This document shows positions 39,889 through 52,741 of a DNA stretch of 64,000 nucleotides, piece after piece. The stretch covers positions 1,364,001 through 1,428,000 of the forward strand of contig NW_027473329.1 in assembly GCF_050947335.1 (NCBI RefSeq), written 5' to 3'. A program made the translations under genes and the position numbers. The first letter of the stretch is position 1; every line of letters starts with the position of its first letter. The stretch is from Megachile rotundata. Its lineage: Eukaryota > Arthropoda > Insecta > Hymenoptera > Megachilidae. The notes under the pieces were generated by a model, which saw only the letters and a program-made list of their open reading frames with translations, was not told where the DNA came from and searched no databases.

Positions 39889-41287
39889 GATTGTGTGATT
39901 GTGTGATAGTGTGATTGTGTGATTGTGTGATTGTGTGGTTGTGTGACCGTGATTGTGTGATCGTGATTGTGTGATCGTGATTGTGTGATTGCGTGATTGC
40001 GATTGTGTGATTGTGTGACTGTGTGATTGTGTGATTGTGTGATTGTGTGATTGTGTGATTGTGTGATTGTGTGATTGTGTGATTGTGTGATTGTGTGATT
40101 GTGTGATTGTGTGATTGTGTGATTGTGTGATTGTGTGATTGTGTGATTGAGTGATTGTGTGATTGTGTGATTGTGTGATTGTGTGATTGAGTGATTGTGT
40201 GATTGTGTGATTGTGTGAATGTGTGATTGTGTGATTGAGTGATTGTGTGCTTGTGTGATTGTGTGATTGTGTGATTGTGTGATTTTGCGATTGTGTGATT
40301 GTGTGATTGTGTGATTGTGTGAGTGTGTGATTGTGTGATTGTGTGATTGTGTGCTTGTGTGATTGTGTGATTGTGTGATTGTGTGATTGTGTGATTGTGT
40401 GATTGAGTGATTGTGTGGTTGTGTGATTGTGTGAATGTGTGATTGTGTGATTGTGTGACCGTGATTGTGTGATTGTGTGATCGTGTGATTGTGTGATTGT
40501 GTGATTGTGTAATTGTGTGATTGTGTGATTGTGTGATTGTGTGATTGTGTGTTTGTGTGATTGTGTAATTGTGATTGTGCGATTGTGATTGTGTGGTTGT
40601 GTGATTGTGTGATTGTGTGATTGTGTGATTGTGTGATTGAGTGATTGTGTGATTGTGTGATTGTGTAATTGTGTGATTGTGTGATTGTGTGATTGTGTGT
40701 TTGTGTGATTGTGTAATTGTGATTGTGCGATTGTGATTGTGTGATTGTGTGATTGTGTGATTGTGTGATTGTGTGATTGTGTGATTGTGTGATTGTGTGA
40801 TTGTGTGATTGTGTGATTGTGTGATTGTGTGATTGTGTGATTGTGTGATTGTGTGATTGTGTGATTGTGTGATTGTGTGATTGTGTGATTGTGTGATTGT
40901 GTGATTGTGTGATTGTGTGATTGTGTGATTGTGCGGTTGTGTGACCGTGATTGTGTGATCGTGATGGTGTGATCGTGATTGTGTGATCGTGATTGTGTGA
41001 TTGCGTGATTGTGATTGTGTGATTGTGTGACTGTGTGATTGTGTGATTGTGTGATTGTGTGATTTTGTGATTGAGTGATTGTGTGGTTGTGTGATTGTGT
41101 GAATGTGTGATTGTGTGACCGTGATTGTGTGATTGTGTGATCGTGTGATTGTGTGATTGTGTGATTGTGCAATTGTGTGATTGTGTGATTGTGTGATTGT
41201 GTGATTTTGTGATTGAGTGATTGTGTGGTTGTGTGATTGTGTGATTGTGTGATTGTGAGATTGTGTGATTGTGTGATTGTGAGCTTG
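39889..41287 (+). repeat. Variant-rich 8-mer block B11
   Basis: GATAG-GGTTG-GACCG-GATCG-GATTGCG module at the left, GATTGAG, GAATG, GTGCTTG and GTGTTTG variants in the middle, a GCGGTTG-GACCG-GATCG module near 40930-41005, GTGCAATTG near 41168, and GAGCTTG at 41281-41287. It parallels B4. No gene is seen. Confidence 0.92.
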
Positions 41288-44094
41288 TGTGATTGTGTGA
41301 TTGTGTGATTGTGATTGTGTGATTGTGATTGTGTGATTGTGATTGTGTGATTGTGATTGTGTGATTGTGATTGTGATTGTGATTGTGTGATTGTGATTGT
41401 GTGATTGTGATTGTGTGATTGTGATTGTGTGATTGTGATTGTGTGATTGTGATTGTGTGATTGTGATTGTGTGATTGTGATTGTGTGATTGTGATTGTGT
41501 GATTGTGATTGTGTGATTGTGATTGTGTGATTGTGATTGTGTGATGGTGATTGTGTGATTGTGATTGTGTGATTGTGATTGTGTGATTGTGATTGTGTGA
41601 TTGTGATTGTGTGATTGTGATTGTGTGATTGTGATTGTGTGATTGTGATTGTGTGATTGTGATTGTGTGATTGTGATTGTGTGATTGTGATTGTGTGATT
41701 GTGATTGTGTGATTGTGATTGTGTGATTGTGATTGTGTGATTGTGATTGTGTGATTGTGATTGTGTGATTGTGATTGTGTGATTGTGATTGTGTGATTGT
41801 GATTGTGTGATTGTGATTGTGTGATTGTGATTGTGTGATTGTGATTGTGTGATTGTGATTGTGTGATTGTGATTGTGTGATTGTGATTGTGTGATTGTGA
41901 TTGTGTGATTGTGATTGTGTGATTGTGATTGTGTGATTGTGATTGTGTGATTGTGATTGTGTGATTGTGATTGTGTGATTGTGATTGTGTGATTGTGATT
42001 GTGTGATTGTGATTGTGTGATTGTGATTGTGTGATTGTGATTGTGTGATTGTGATTGTGTGATTGTGATTGTGTGATTGTGATTGTGTGATTGTGATTGT
42101 GTGATTGTGATTGTGTGATTGTGATTGTGTGATTGTGATTGTGTGATTGTGATTGTGTGATTGTGATTGTGTGATTGTGATTGTGTGATTGTGATTGTGT
42201 GATTGTGATTGTGTGATTGTGATTGTGTGATTGTGATTGTGTGATTGTGATTGTGTGATTGTGATTGTGTGATTGTGATTGTGTGATTGTGATTGTGTGA
42301 TTGTGATTGTGTGATTGTGATTGTGTGATTGTGATTGTGTGATTGTGATTGTGTGATTGTGATTGTGTGATTGTGATTGTGTGATTGTGATTGTGTGATT
42401 GTGATTGTGTGATTGTGATTGTGTGATTGTGATTGTGTGATTGTGATTGTGTGATTGTGATTGTGTGATTGTGATTGTGTGATTGTGATTGTGTGATTGT
42501 GATTGTGTGATTGTGATTGTGTGATTGTGATTGTGTGATTGTGATTGTGTGATTGTGATTGTGTGATTGTGATTGTGTGATTGTGATTGTGTGATTGTGA
42601 TTGTGTGATTGTGATTGTGTGATTGTGATTGTGTGATTGTGATTGTGTGATTGTGATTGTGTGATTGTGATTGTGTGATTGTGATTGTGTGATTGTGATT
42701 GTGTGATTGTGATTGTGTGATTGTGATTGTGTGATTGTGATTGTGTGATTGTGATTGTGTGATTGTGATTGTGTGATTGTGATTGTGTGATTGTGATTGT
42801 GTGATTGTGATTGTGTGATTGTGATTGTGTGATTGTGATTGTGTGATTGTGATTGTGTGATTGTGATTGTGTGATTGTGATTGTGTGATTGTGATTGTGT
42901 GATTGTGATTGTGTGATTGTGATTGTGTGATTGTGATTGTGTGATTGTGATTGTGTGATTGTGATTGTGTGATTGTGATTGTGTGATTGTGATTGTGTGA
43001 TTGTGATTGTGTGATTGTGATTGTGTGATTGTGATTGTGTGATTGTGATTGTGTGATTGTGATTGTGTGATTGTGATTGTGTGATTGTGATTGTGTGATT
43101 GTGATTGTGTGATTGTGATTGTGTGATTGTGATTGTGTGATTGTGATTGTGTGATTGTGATTGTGTGATTGTGATTGTGTGATTGTGATTGTGTGATTGT
43201 GATTGTGTGATTGTGATTGTGTGATTGTGATTGTGTGATTGTGATTGTGTGATTGTGATTGTGTGATTGTGATTGTGTGATTGTGATTGTGTGATTGTGA
43301 TTGTGTGATTGTGATTGTGTGATTGTGATTGTGTGATTGTGATTGTGTGATTGTGATTGTGTGATTGTGATTGTGTGATTGTGATTGTGTGATTGTGATT
43401 GTGTGATTGTGATTGTGTGATTGTGATTGTGTGATTGTGATTGTGTGATTGTGATTGTGTGATTGTGATTGTGTGATTGTGATTGTGTGATTGTGATTGT
43501 GTGATTGTGATTGTGTGATTGTGATTGTGTGATTGTGATTGTGTGATTGTGATTGTGTGATTGTGATTGTGTGATTGTGATTGTGTGATTGTGATTGTGT
43601 GATTGTGATTGTGTGATTGTGATTGTGTGATTGTGATTGTGTGATTGTGATTGTGTGATTGTGATTGTGTGATTGTGATTGTGTGATTGTGATTGTGTGA
43701 TTGTGATTGTGTGATTGTGATTGTGTGATTGTGATTGTGTGATTGTGATTGTGATTGTGATTGTGTGATTGTGATTGTGTGATTGTGATTGTGTGATTGT
43801 GATTGTGTGATTGTGATTGTGTGATTGTGATTGTGTGATTGTGATTGTGTGATTGTGATTGTGTGATTGTGATTGTGTGATTGTGATTGTGTGATTGTGA
43901 TTGTGTGATTGTGATTGTGTGATTGTGATTGTGTGATTGTGATTGTGTGATTGTGATTGTGTGATTGTGATTGTGTGATTGTGATTGTGTGATTGTGATT
44001 GTGTGATTGTGATTGTGTGATTGTGATTGTGTGATTGTGATTGTGTGATTGTGATTGTGTGATTGTGATTGTGTGATTGTGATTGTGATTGTGT
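41288..44094 (+). repeat. 14-mer array A12
   Basis: About 200 units. Extra 6-mers occur near 41370, a single GATGG unit at 41543 and extra 6-mers near 43748. Between about 41560 and 43740 I see no variant, more than 2 kb of identical 14-mers. It exits through an extra 6-mer and GACTG, as A10 does. Confidence 0.95.
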
Positions 44095-44381
44095 GATTGT
44101 GTGACTGTGTGATTGTGTGATTGTGTGATTGTGTGATTTTGTGATTGAGTGATTGTGTGGTTGTGTGATTGTGTGAATGTGTGATTGTGTGACCGTGATT
44201 GTGTGATTGTGTGATCGTGTGATTGTGTGATTGTGTGATTGTGCAATTGTGTGATTGTGTGATTGTGTGATTGTGTGATGGTGTGATTGTGTAATTGTGA
44301 TTGTGCGATTGTGATTGTGTGATTGTGTGATTGTGTGATTGTGTGATTGTGAGATTGTGTGATTGTGTGATTGTGAGCTTG
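44095..44381 (+). repeat. Short 8-mer block B12 (287 bp)
   Basis: Second copy of B10: GACTG at 44103 against 37818 and GAGCTTG at 44375 against 38090, both offset 6285. Same variant order, same 287 bp length. No gene is seen. Confidence 0.93.
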
Positions 44382-46808
44382 TGTGATTGTGTGATTGTGT
44401 GATTGTGATTTTGTGATTGTGATTGTGTGATTGTGATTGTGTGATTGTGATTGTGTGATTGTGATTGTGTGATTGTGATTGTGTGATTGTGATTGTGTGA
44501 TTGTGATTGTGTGATTGTGATTGTGTGATTGTGATTGTGTGATTGTGATTGTGTGATTGTGATTGTGTGATTGTGATTGTGTGATTGTGATTGTGTGATT
44601 GTGATTGTGTGATTGTGATTGTGTGATTGTGATTGTGTGATTGTGATTGTGTGATTGTGATTGTGTGATTGTGATTGTGTGATTGTGATTGTGTGATTGT
44701 GATTGTGTGATTGTGATTGTGTGATTGTGATTGTGTGATTGTGATTGTGTGATTGTGATTGTGTGATTGTGATTGTGTGATTGTGATTGTGTGATGGTGA
44801 TTGTGTGATTGTGATTGTGTGATTGTGATTGTGTGATTGTGATTGTGTGATTGTGATTGTGTGATTGTGATTGTGTGATTGTGATTGTGTGATTGTGATT
44901 GTGTGATTGTGATTGTGTGATTGTGATTGTGTGATTGTGATTGTGTGATTGTGATTGTGTGATTGTGATTGTGTGATTGTGATTGTGTGATTGTGATTGT
45001 GTGATTGTGATTGTGTGATTGTGATTGTGTGATTGTGATTGTGTGATTGTGATTGTGTGATTGTGATTGTGTGATTGTGATTGTGTGATTGTGATTGTGT
45101 GATTGTGATTGTGTGATTGTGATTGTGTGATTGTGATTGTGTGATTGTGATTGTGTGATTGTGATTGTGTGATTGTGATTGTGTGATTGTGATTGTGTGA
45201 TTGTGATTGTGTGATTGTGATTGTGTGATTGTGATTGTGTGATTGTGATTGTGTGATTGTGATTGTGTGATTGTGATTGTGTGATTGTGATTGTGTGATT
45301 GTGATTGTGTGATTGTGATTGTGTGATTGTGATTGTGTGATTGTGATTGTGTGATTGTGATTGTGTGATTGTGATTGTGTGATTGTGATTGTGTGATTGT
45401 GATTGTGTGATTGTGATTGTGTGATTGTGATTGTGTGATTGTGATTGTGTGATTGTGATTGTGTGATTGTGATTGTGTGATTGTGATTGTGTGATTGTGA
45501 TTGTGTGATTGTGATTGTGTGATTGTGATTGTGTGATTGTGATTGTGTGATTGTGATTGTGTGATTGTGATTGTGTGATTGTGATTGTGTGATTGTGATT
45601 GTGTGATTGTGATTGTGTGATTGTGATTGTGTGATTGTGATTGTTTGATTGTGATTGTTTGATTGTGATTGTGTGATTGTGATTGTGTGATTGTCATTGT
45701 GTGATTGTGATTGTGTGATTGTGATTGTGTGATTGTGATTGTGTGATTGTGATTGTGTGATTGTGATTGTGTGATTGTGATTGTGTGATTGTGATTGTGT
45801 GATTGTGATTGTGTGATTGTGATTGTGTGATTGTGATTGTGTGATTGTGATTGTGTGATTGTGATTGTGTGATTGTGATTGTGTGATTGTGATTGTGTGA
45901 TTGTGATTGTGTGATTGTGATTGTGTGATTGTGATTGTGTGATTGTGATTGTGTGATTGTGATTGTGTGATTGTGATTGTGTGATTGTGATTGTGTGATT
46001 GTGATTGTGTGATTGTGATTGTGTGATTGTGATTGTGTGATTGTGATTGTGTGATTGTGATTGTGTGATTGTGATTGTGTGATTGTGATTGTGTGATTGT
46101 GATTGTGTGATTGTGATTGTGTGATTGTGATTGTGTGATTGTGATTGTGTGATTGTGATTGTGTGATTGTGATTGTGTGATTGTGATTGTGTGATTGTGA
46201 TTGTGTGATTGTGATTGTGTGATTGTGATTGTGTGATTGTGATTGTGTGATTGTGATTGTGTGATTGTGATTGTGTGATTGTGATTGTGTGATTGTGATT
46301 GTGTGATTGTGATTGTGTGATTGTGATTGTGTGATTGTGATTGTGTGATTGTGATTGTGTGATTGTGATTGTGTGATTGTGATTGTGTGATTGTGATTGT
46401 GTGATTGTGATTGTGTGATTGTGATTGTGTGATTGTGATTGTGTGATTGTGATTGTGTGATTGTGATTGTGTGATTGTGATTGTGTGATTGTGATTGTGT
46501 GATTGTGATTGTGTGATTGTGATTGTGTGATTGTGATTGTGTGATTGTGATTGTGTGATTGTGATTGTGTGATTGTGATTGTGTGATTGTGATTGTGTGA
46601 TTGTGATTGTGTGATTGTGATTGTGTGATTGTGATTGTGTGATTGTGATTGTGTGATTGTGATTGTGTGATTGTGATTGTGTGATTGTGATTGTGTGATT
46701 GTGATTGTGTGATTGTGATTGTGTGATTGTGATTGTGTGATTGTGATTGTGTGATTGTGATTGTGTGATTGTGATTGTGTGATTGTGATTGTGTGATTGT
46801 GATTGTGT
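44382..46808 (+). repeat. 14-mer array A13
   Basis: About 173 units. GATTTTG near 44408, a single GATGG unit at 44793, two GATTGTTT units near 45640-45660 and one GTCATTG near 45693; otherwise perfect. It exits by the GAGTGTGTG tail at 46817. Confidence 0.95.
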
Positions 46809-47318
46809 GATTGTGTGAGTGTGTGATTGTGTGATTGAGTGATTGTGTGATTGTGTGATTGTGTGATTGTGTGGTTGTGTGATTGTGTGATTGTGTGATT
46901 GTGTGATTGTGTGATTGTGTGATTGTGATTGTGTGATTGCGTGATTGTGTGATTCTGTGATTGTGTGATTTTGTGATTGTGTGATTGTGTGATTGCGTGA
47001 TTGTGAGATTGTGTGATTGTGTGATTGTGTGATTGTGTGAGTGTGTGAGTGTGTGATTGTGTGATTGTGTGATTGAGTGATTGTGTGCTTGTGTGATTGC
47101 GTGATTGTGTGATTGTGTGATGGTGTGATTGTGTGATTGTGTGAATGTGTGATTGCGTGATCGTGTGATTGTGTGATCGTGTGATCGTGTGATCGTGTGA
47201 TTGTGTGATTGTGTGATTTTGCGATCGAGTGATTGTGTGCTTGTGTGATTGTGTGATTGTGTGATTGTGTGATTGTGTGATTGAGTGATTGTGTGCTTTT
47301 GTGATTGTGTGATTGTGT
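46809..47318 (+). repeat. 8-mer block B13, first of three related ~480-510 bp blocks
   Basis: GAGTG at 46817, GATTGAG at 46833, GATTCTG-GATTTTG, GATTGCG, GAGTG pair, GTGCTTG, GATGG, GAATG, a GATCG cluster (about 47160-47192), GATTTTGCG followed by a GATCGAG variant at about 47223, and GTGCTTTTG at 47296. It has no GAGCTTG; the array begins at 47319 after GTGCTTTTG. No gene is seen. Confidence 0.92.
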
Positions 47319-48096
47319 GATTGTGATTGTGTGATTGTGATTGTGTGATTGTGATTGTGTGATTGTGATTGTGTGATTGTGATTGTGTGATTGTGATTGT
47401 GTGATTGTGATTGTGTGATTGTGATTGTGTGATTGTGATTGTGTGATTGTGATTGTGTGATTGTGATTGTGTGATTGTGATTGTGTGATTGTGATTGTGT
47501 GATTGTGATTGTGTGATTGTGATTGTGTGATTGTGATTGTGTGATTGTGATTGTGTGATTGTGATTGTGTGATTGTGATTGTGTGATTGTGATTGTGTGA
47601 TTGTGATTGTGTGATTGTGATTGTGTGATTCTGATTGTGTGATTGTGATTGTGTGATTGTGATTGTGTGATTGTGATTGTGTGATTGTGATTGTGTGATT
47701 GTGATTGTGTGATTGTGATTGTGTGATTGTGATTGTGTGATTGTGATTGTGTGATTGAGATTGTGTGATTGTGATTGTGTGATTGTGATTGTGTGATTGT
47801 GATTGTGTGATTGTGATTGTGTGATTGTGATTGTGTGATTGTGATTGTGTGATTGTGATTGTGTGATTGTGATTGTGTGATTGTGATTGTGTGATTGTGA
47901 TTGTGTGATTGTGATTGTGTGATTGTGATTGTGTGATTGTGATTGTGTGATTGTGATTGTGTGATTGTGATTGTGTGATTGTGTGATTGTGATTGTGTGA
48001 TTGTGATTGCGTGATTGTGATTGCGTGATTGTGATTGTGTGATTGTGATTGTGTGATTGTGATTGTGTGATTGTGATTGTGTGATTGTGATTGTGT
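47319..48096 (+). repeat. 14-mer array A14
   Basis: About 55 units. One GATTCTG near 47629, GATTGAG near 47754, an extra 8-mer near 47980 and two GATTGCG-type variants at about 48006-48030. It exits by the GAGTGTGTG tail. Confidence 0.94.
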
Positions 48097-48739
48097 GATT
48101 GTGTGAGTGTGTGATTGTGTGATTGAGTGATTGTGTGATTGTGTGATTGTGTGATTGTGTGGTTGTGTGATTGTGTGATTGTGTGATTGTGTGATTGTGT
48201 GATTGTGATTGTGTGATTGCGTGATTGTGTGATTCTGTGATTGTGTGATTTTGTGATTGTGTGATTGTGTGATTGCGTGATTGTGAGATTGTGTGATTGT
48301 GTGATTGTGTGATTGTGTGAGTGTGTGAGTGTGTGATTGTGTGATTGTGTGATTGAGTGATTGTGTGCTTGTGTGATTGCGTGATTGTGTGATTGTGTGA
48401 TGGTGTGATTGTGTGATTGTGTGAATGTGTGATTGCGTGATCGTGTGATTGTGTGATCGTGTGATCGTGTGATCGTGTGATTGTGTGATTGTGTGATTTT
48501 GCGATTGAGTGATTGTGTGCTTGTGTGATTGTGTGATTGTGTGATTGTGTGATTGTGTGATTGAGTGATTGTGTGCTTTTGTGATTGTGTGATTGTGTGA
48601 TTGTGATTGTGTGATTGTGATTGTGTGATTGTGTGATTGTGTGATTGTGTAATTGTGATTGTGCGATTGTGATTGTGTGATTGTGTGATTGTGTGATTGT
48701 GTGATTGTGAGATTTTGTGATTGTGTGATTGTGAGCTTG
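48097..48739 (+). repeat. 8-mer block B14, second copy of the B13 type
   Basis: Same variant order as B13, shifted 1288 then 1280 bp (GAGTG 46817 and 48105; GTGCTTTTG 47296 and 48576). After GTGCTTTTG it has only two 14-mers, then an 8-mer stretch with GTAATTG, GTGCG and GAGATTTTG, and the junction GAGCTTG at 48733-48739. No gene is seen. Confidence 0.92.
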
Positions 48740-51060
48740 TGTGATTGTGTGATTGTGATTGTGTGATTGTGATTGTGTGATTGTGATTGTGTGATTGTGA
48801 TTGTGTGATTGTGATTGTGTGATTGTGATTGTGTGATTGTGATTGTGTGATTGTGATTGTGTGATTGTGATTGTGTGATTGTGATTGTGTGATTGTGATT
48901 GTGTGATTGTGATTGTGTGATTGTGATTGTGTGATTGTGATTGTGTGATTGTGATTGTGTGATTGTGATTGTGTGATTGTGATTGTGTGATTGTGATTGT
49001 GTGATTGTGATTGTGTGATTGTGATTGTGTGATTGTGATTGTGTGATTGTGATTGTGTGATTGTGATTGTGTGATTGTGATTGTGTGATTGTGATTGTGT
49101 GATTGTGATTGTGTGATTGTGATTGTGTGATTGTGATTGTGTGATTGTGATTGTGTGATTGTGATTGTGTGATTGTGATTGTGTGATTGTGATTGTGTGA
49201 TTGTGATTGTGTGATTGTGATTGTGTGATTGTGATTGTGTGATTGTGATTGTGTGATTGTGATTGTGTGATTGTGATTGTGTGATTGTGATTGTGTGATT
49301 GTGATTGTGTGATTGTGATTGTGTGATTGTGATTGTGTGATTGTGATTGTGTGATTGTGATTGTGTGATTGTGATTGTGTGATTGTGATTGTGTGATTGT
49401 GATTGTGTGATTGTGATTGTGTGATTGTGATTGTGTGATTGTGATTGTGTGATTGTGATTGTGTGATTGTGATTGTGTGATTGTGATTGTGTGATTGTGA
49501 TTGTGTGATTGTGATTGTGTGATTGTGATTGTGTGATTGTGATTGTGTGATTGTGATTGTGTGATTGTGATTGTGTGATTGTGATTGTGTGATTGTGATT
49601 GTGTGATTGTGATTGTGTGATTGTGATTGTGTGATTGTGATTGTGTGATTGTGATTGTGTGATTGTGATTGTGTGATTGTGATTGTGTGATTGTGATTGT
49701 GTGATTGTGATTGTGTGATTGTGATTGTGTGATTGTGATTGTGTGATTGTGATTGTGTGATTGTGATTGTGTGATTGTGATTGTGTGATTGTGATTGTGT
49801 GATTGTGATTGTGTGATTGTGATTGTGTGATTGTGATTGTGTGATTGTGATTGTGTGATTGTGATTGTGTGATTGTGATTGTGTGATTGTGATTGTGTGA
49901 TTGTGATTGTGTGATTGTGATTGTGTGATTGTGATTGTGTGATTGTGATTGTGTGATTGTGATTGTGTGATTGTGATTGTGTGATTGTGATTGTGTGATT
50001 GTGATTGTGTGATTGTGATTGTGTGATTGTGATTGTGTGATTGTGATTGTGTGATTGTGATTGTGTGATTGTGATTGTGTGATTGTGATTGTGTGATTGT
50101 GATTGTGTGATTGTGATTGTGTGATTGTGATTGTGTGATTGTGATTGTGTGATTGTGATTGTGTGATTGTGATTGTGTGATTGTGATTGTGTGATTGTGA
50201 TTGTGTGATTGTGATTGTGTGATTGTGATTGTGTGATTGTGATTGTGTGATTGTGATTGTGTGATTGTGATTGTGTGATTGTGATTGTGTGATTGTGATT
50301 GTGTGATTGTGATTGTGTGATTGTGATTGTGTGATTGTGATTGTGTGATTGTGATTGTGTGATTGTGATTGTGTGATTGTGATTGTGTGATTGTGATTGT
50401 GTGATTGTGATTGTGTGATTGTGATTGTGTGATTGTGATTGTGTGATTGTGATTGTGTGATTGTGATTGTGTGATTGTGATTGTGTGATTGTGATTGTGT
50501 GATTGTGATTGTGTGATTGTGATTGTGTGATTGTGATTGTGTGATTGTGATTGTGTGATTGTGATTGTGTGATTGTGATTGTGTGATTGTGATTGTGTGA
50601 TTGTGATTGTGTGATTGTGATTGTGTGATTGTGATTGTGTGATTGTGATTGTGTGATTGTGATTGTGTGATTGTGATTGTGTGATTGTGATTGTGTGATT
50701 GTGATTGTGTGATTGTGATTGTGTGATTGTGATTGTGTGATTGTGATTGTGTGATTGTGATTGTGTGATTGTGATTGTGTGATTGTGATTGTGTGATTGT
50801 GATTGTGTGATTGTGATTGTGTGATTGTGATTGTGTGATTGTGATTGTGTGATTGTGATTGTGTGATTGTGATTGTGTGATTGTGATTGTGTGATTGTGA
50901 TTGTGTGATTGTGATTGTGTGATTGTGATTGTGTGATTGTGATTGTGTGATTGTGATTGTGTGATTGTGATTGTGTGATTGTGATTGTGTGATTGTGATT
51001 GTGTGATTGTGATTGTGTGATTGTGATTGTGTGATTGTGATTGTGTGATTGTGATTGTGT
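48740..51060 (+). repeat. 14-mer array A15, apparently without any variant
   Basis: About 165 units in 2.3 kb. I see no substitution and no register slip from start to end. It enters from GAGCTTG and passes straight into GATTGAG at 51061. Confidence 0.94.
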
Positions 51061-51538
51061 GATTGAGTGATTGTGTGATTGTGTGATTGTGTGATTGTGT
51101 GGTTGTGTGATTGTGTGATTGTGTGATTGTGTGATTGTGTGATTGTGATTGTGTGATTGCGTGATTGTGTGATTCTGTGATTGTGTGATTTTGTGATTGT
51201 GTGATTGTGTGATTGCGTGATTGTGAGATTGTGTGATTGTGTGATTGTGTGATTGTGTGAGTGTGTGAGTGTGTGATTGTGTGATTGTGTGATTGAGTGA
51301 TTGTGTGCTTGTGTGATTGCGTGATTGTGTGATTGTGTGATGGTGTGATTGTGTGATTGTGTGAATGTGTGATTGCGTGATCGTGTGATTGTGTGATCGT
51401 GTGATCGTGTGATCGTGTGATTGTGTGATTGTGTGATTTTGCGATTGAGTGATTGTGTGCTTGTGTGATTGTGTGATTGTGTGATTGTGTGATTGTGTGA
51501 TTGAGTGATTGTGTGCTTTTGTGATTGTGTGATTGTGT
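51061..51538 (+). repeat. 8-mer block B15, third copy of the B13 type
   Basis: Starts at the GATTGAG that is the fourth unit of B13 and B14, lacking the opening GAGTG, then follows the same order through GTGCTTTTG at 51516. No GAGCTTG. No gene is seen. Confidence 0.92.
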
Positions 51539-51746
51539 GATTGTGATTGTGTGATTGTGATTGTGTGATTGTGATTGTGTGATTGTGATTGTGTGATTGT
51601 GATTGTGTGATTGTGATTGTGTGATTGTGATTGTGTGATTGTGATTGTGTGATTGTGATTGTGTGATTGTGATTGTGTGATTGTGATTGTGTGATTGTGA
51701 TTGTGTGATTGTGATTGTGTGATTGTGATTGTGTGATTGTGATTGT
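51539..51746 (+). repeat. Short 14-mer array A16
   Basis: About 15 units of the 14-mer, ending in one extra 6-mer at 51741-51746 before pure 8-mers begin. Confidence 0.93.
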
Positions 51747-52304
51747 GATTGTGTGATTGTGTGATTGTGTGATTGTGTGATTGTGTGATTGTGTGATTGT
51801 GTGATTGTGTGATTGTGTGATTGTGTGATTGTGTGATTGTGTGATTGTGTGATTGTGTGATTGTGTGATTGTGTGATTGTGTGATTGTGTGATTGTGTGA
51901 TTGTGTGATTGTGCGGTTGTGTGACCGTGATTGTGTGATTGTGATTGTGTGATTGTGTGATTGTGTGATTGTGTGACTGAGTGATTGTGTGACTGTGTGA
52001 CTGTGTGACTGTGTGATTGAGGAACTGTGTGATTGTGTGACCATGATTGTGTGACCGTGATTGTGTGACCGATTGTGTGACCGTGATAGTGTGACCGTGA
52101 ATGTGTGAATGCGTGATTTGTGATTGCGTGATTGTGATTCCGTGATTGTGTGATTGTGTGATTGTGTGATTGTGTAATTGTGTGATTGTGTGATTGTGTG
52201 ATTGTGTGATTGTGTAATTGTGATTGTGCGATTGTGATTGTGTGATTGTGTGATTGTGTGATTGTGTGATTGTGAGATTTTGTGATTGTGTGATTGTGAG
52301 CTTG
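51747..52304 (+). repeat. 8-mer block B16 with 20 pure 8-mers and a C-rich variant module
   Basis: Twenty perfect 8-mers (51747-51906), then GCGGTTG-GACCG, a series of GACTG units, GAGGAACTG at about 52019, GACCATG, GACCG units, GATAG, GAATG and GATTGCG, then GTAATTG, GTGCG, GAGATTTTG and GAGCTTG at 52298-52304. One unit near 52117 has GTGATTTGTG. It is the first copy of the module repeated in B17. No gene is seen. Confidence 0.92.
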
Positions 52305-52741
52305 TGTGATTGTGTGATTGTGATTGTGTGATTGTGATTGTGTGATTGTGATTGTGTGATTGTGATTGTGTGATTGTGATTGTGTGATTGTGATTGTGTG
52401 ATTGTGATTGTGTGATTGTGATTGTGTGATTGTGATTGTGTGATTGTGATTGTGTGATTGTGATTGTGTGATTGTGATTGTGTGATTGTGATTGTGTGAT
52501 TGTGATTGTGTGATTGTGATTGTGTGATTGTGATTGTGTGATTGTGATTGTGTGATTGTGATTGTGTGATTGTGATTGTGTGATTGTGATTGTGTGATTG
52601 TGATTGTGTGATTGTGATTGTGTGATTGTGATTGTGTGATTGTGATTGTGTGATTGTGATTGTGTGATTGTGATTGTGTGATTGTGATTGTGTGATTGTG
52701 ATTGTGTGATTGTGATTGTGTGATTGTGATTGTGTGATTGT
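52305..52741 (+). repeat. 14-mer array A17
   Basis: About 31 perfect 14-mers between the GAGCTTG junction and the long pure 8-mer run. Confidence 0.94.
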
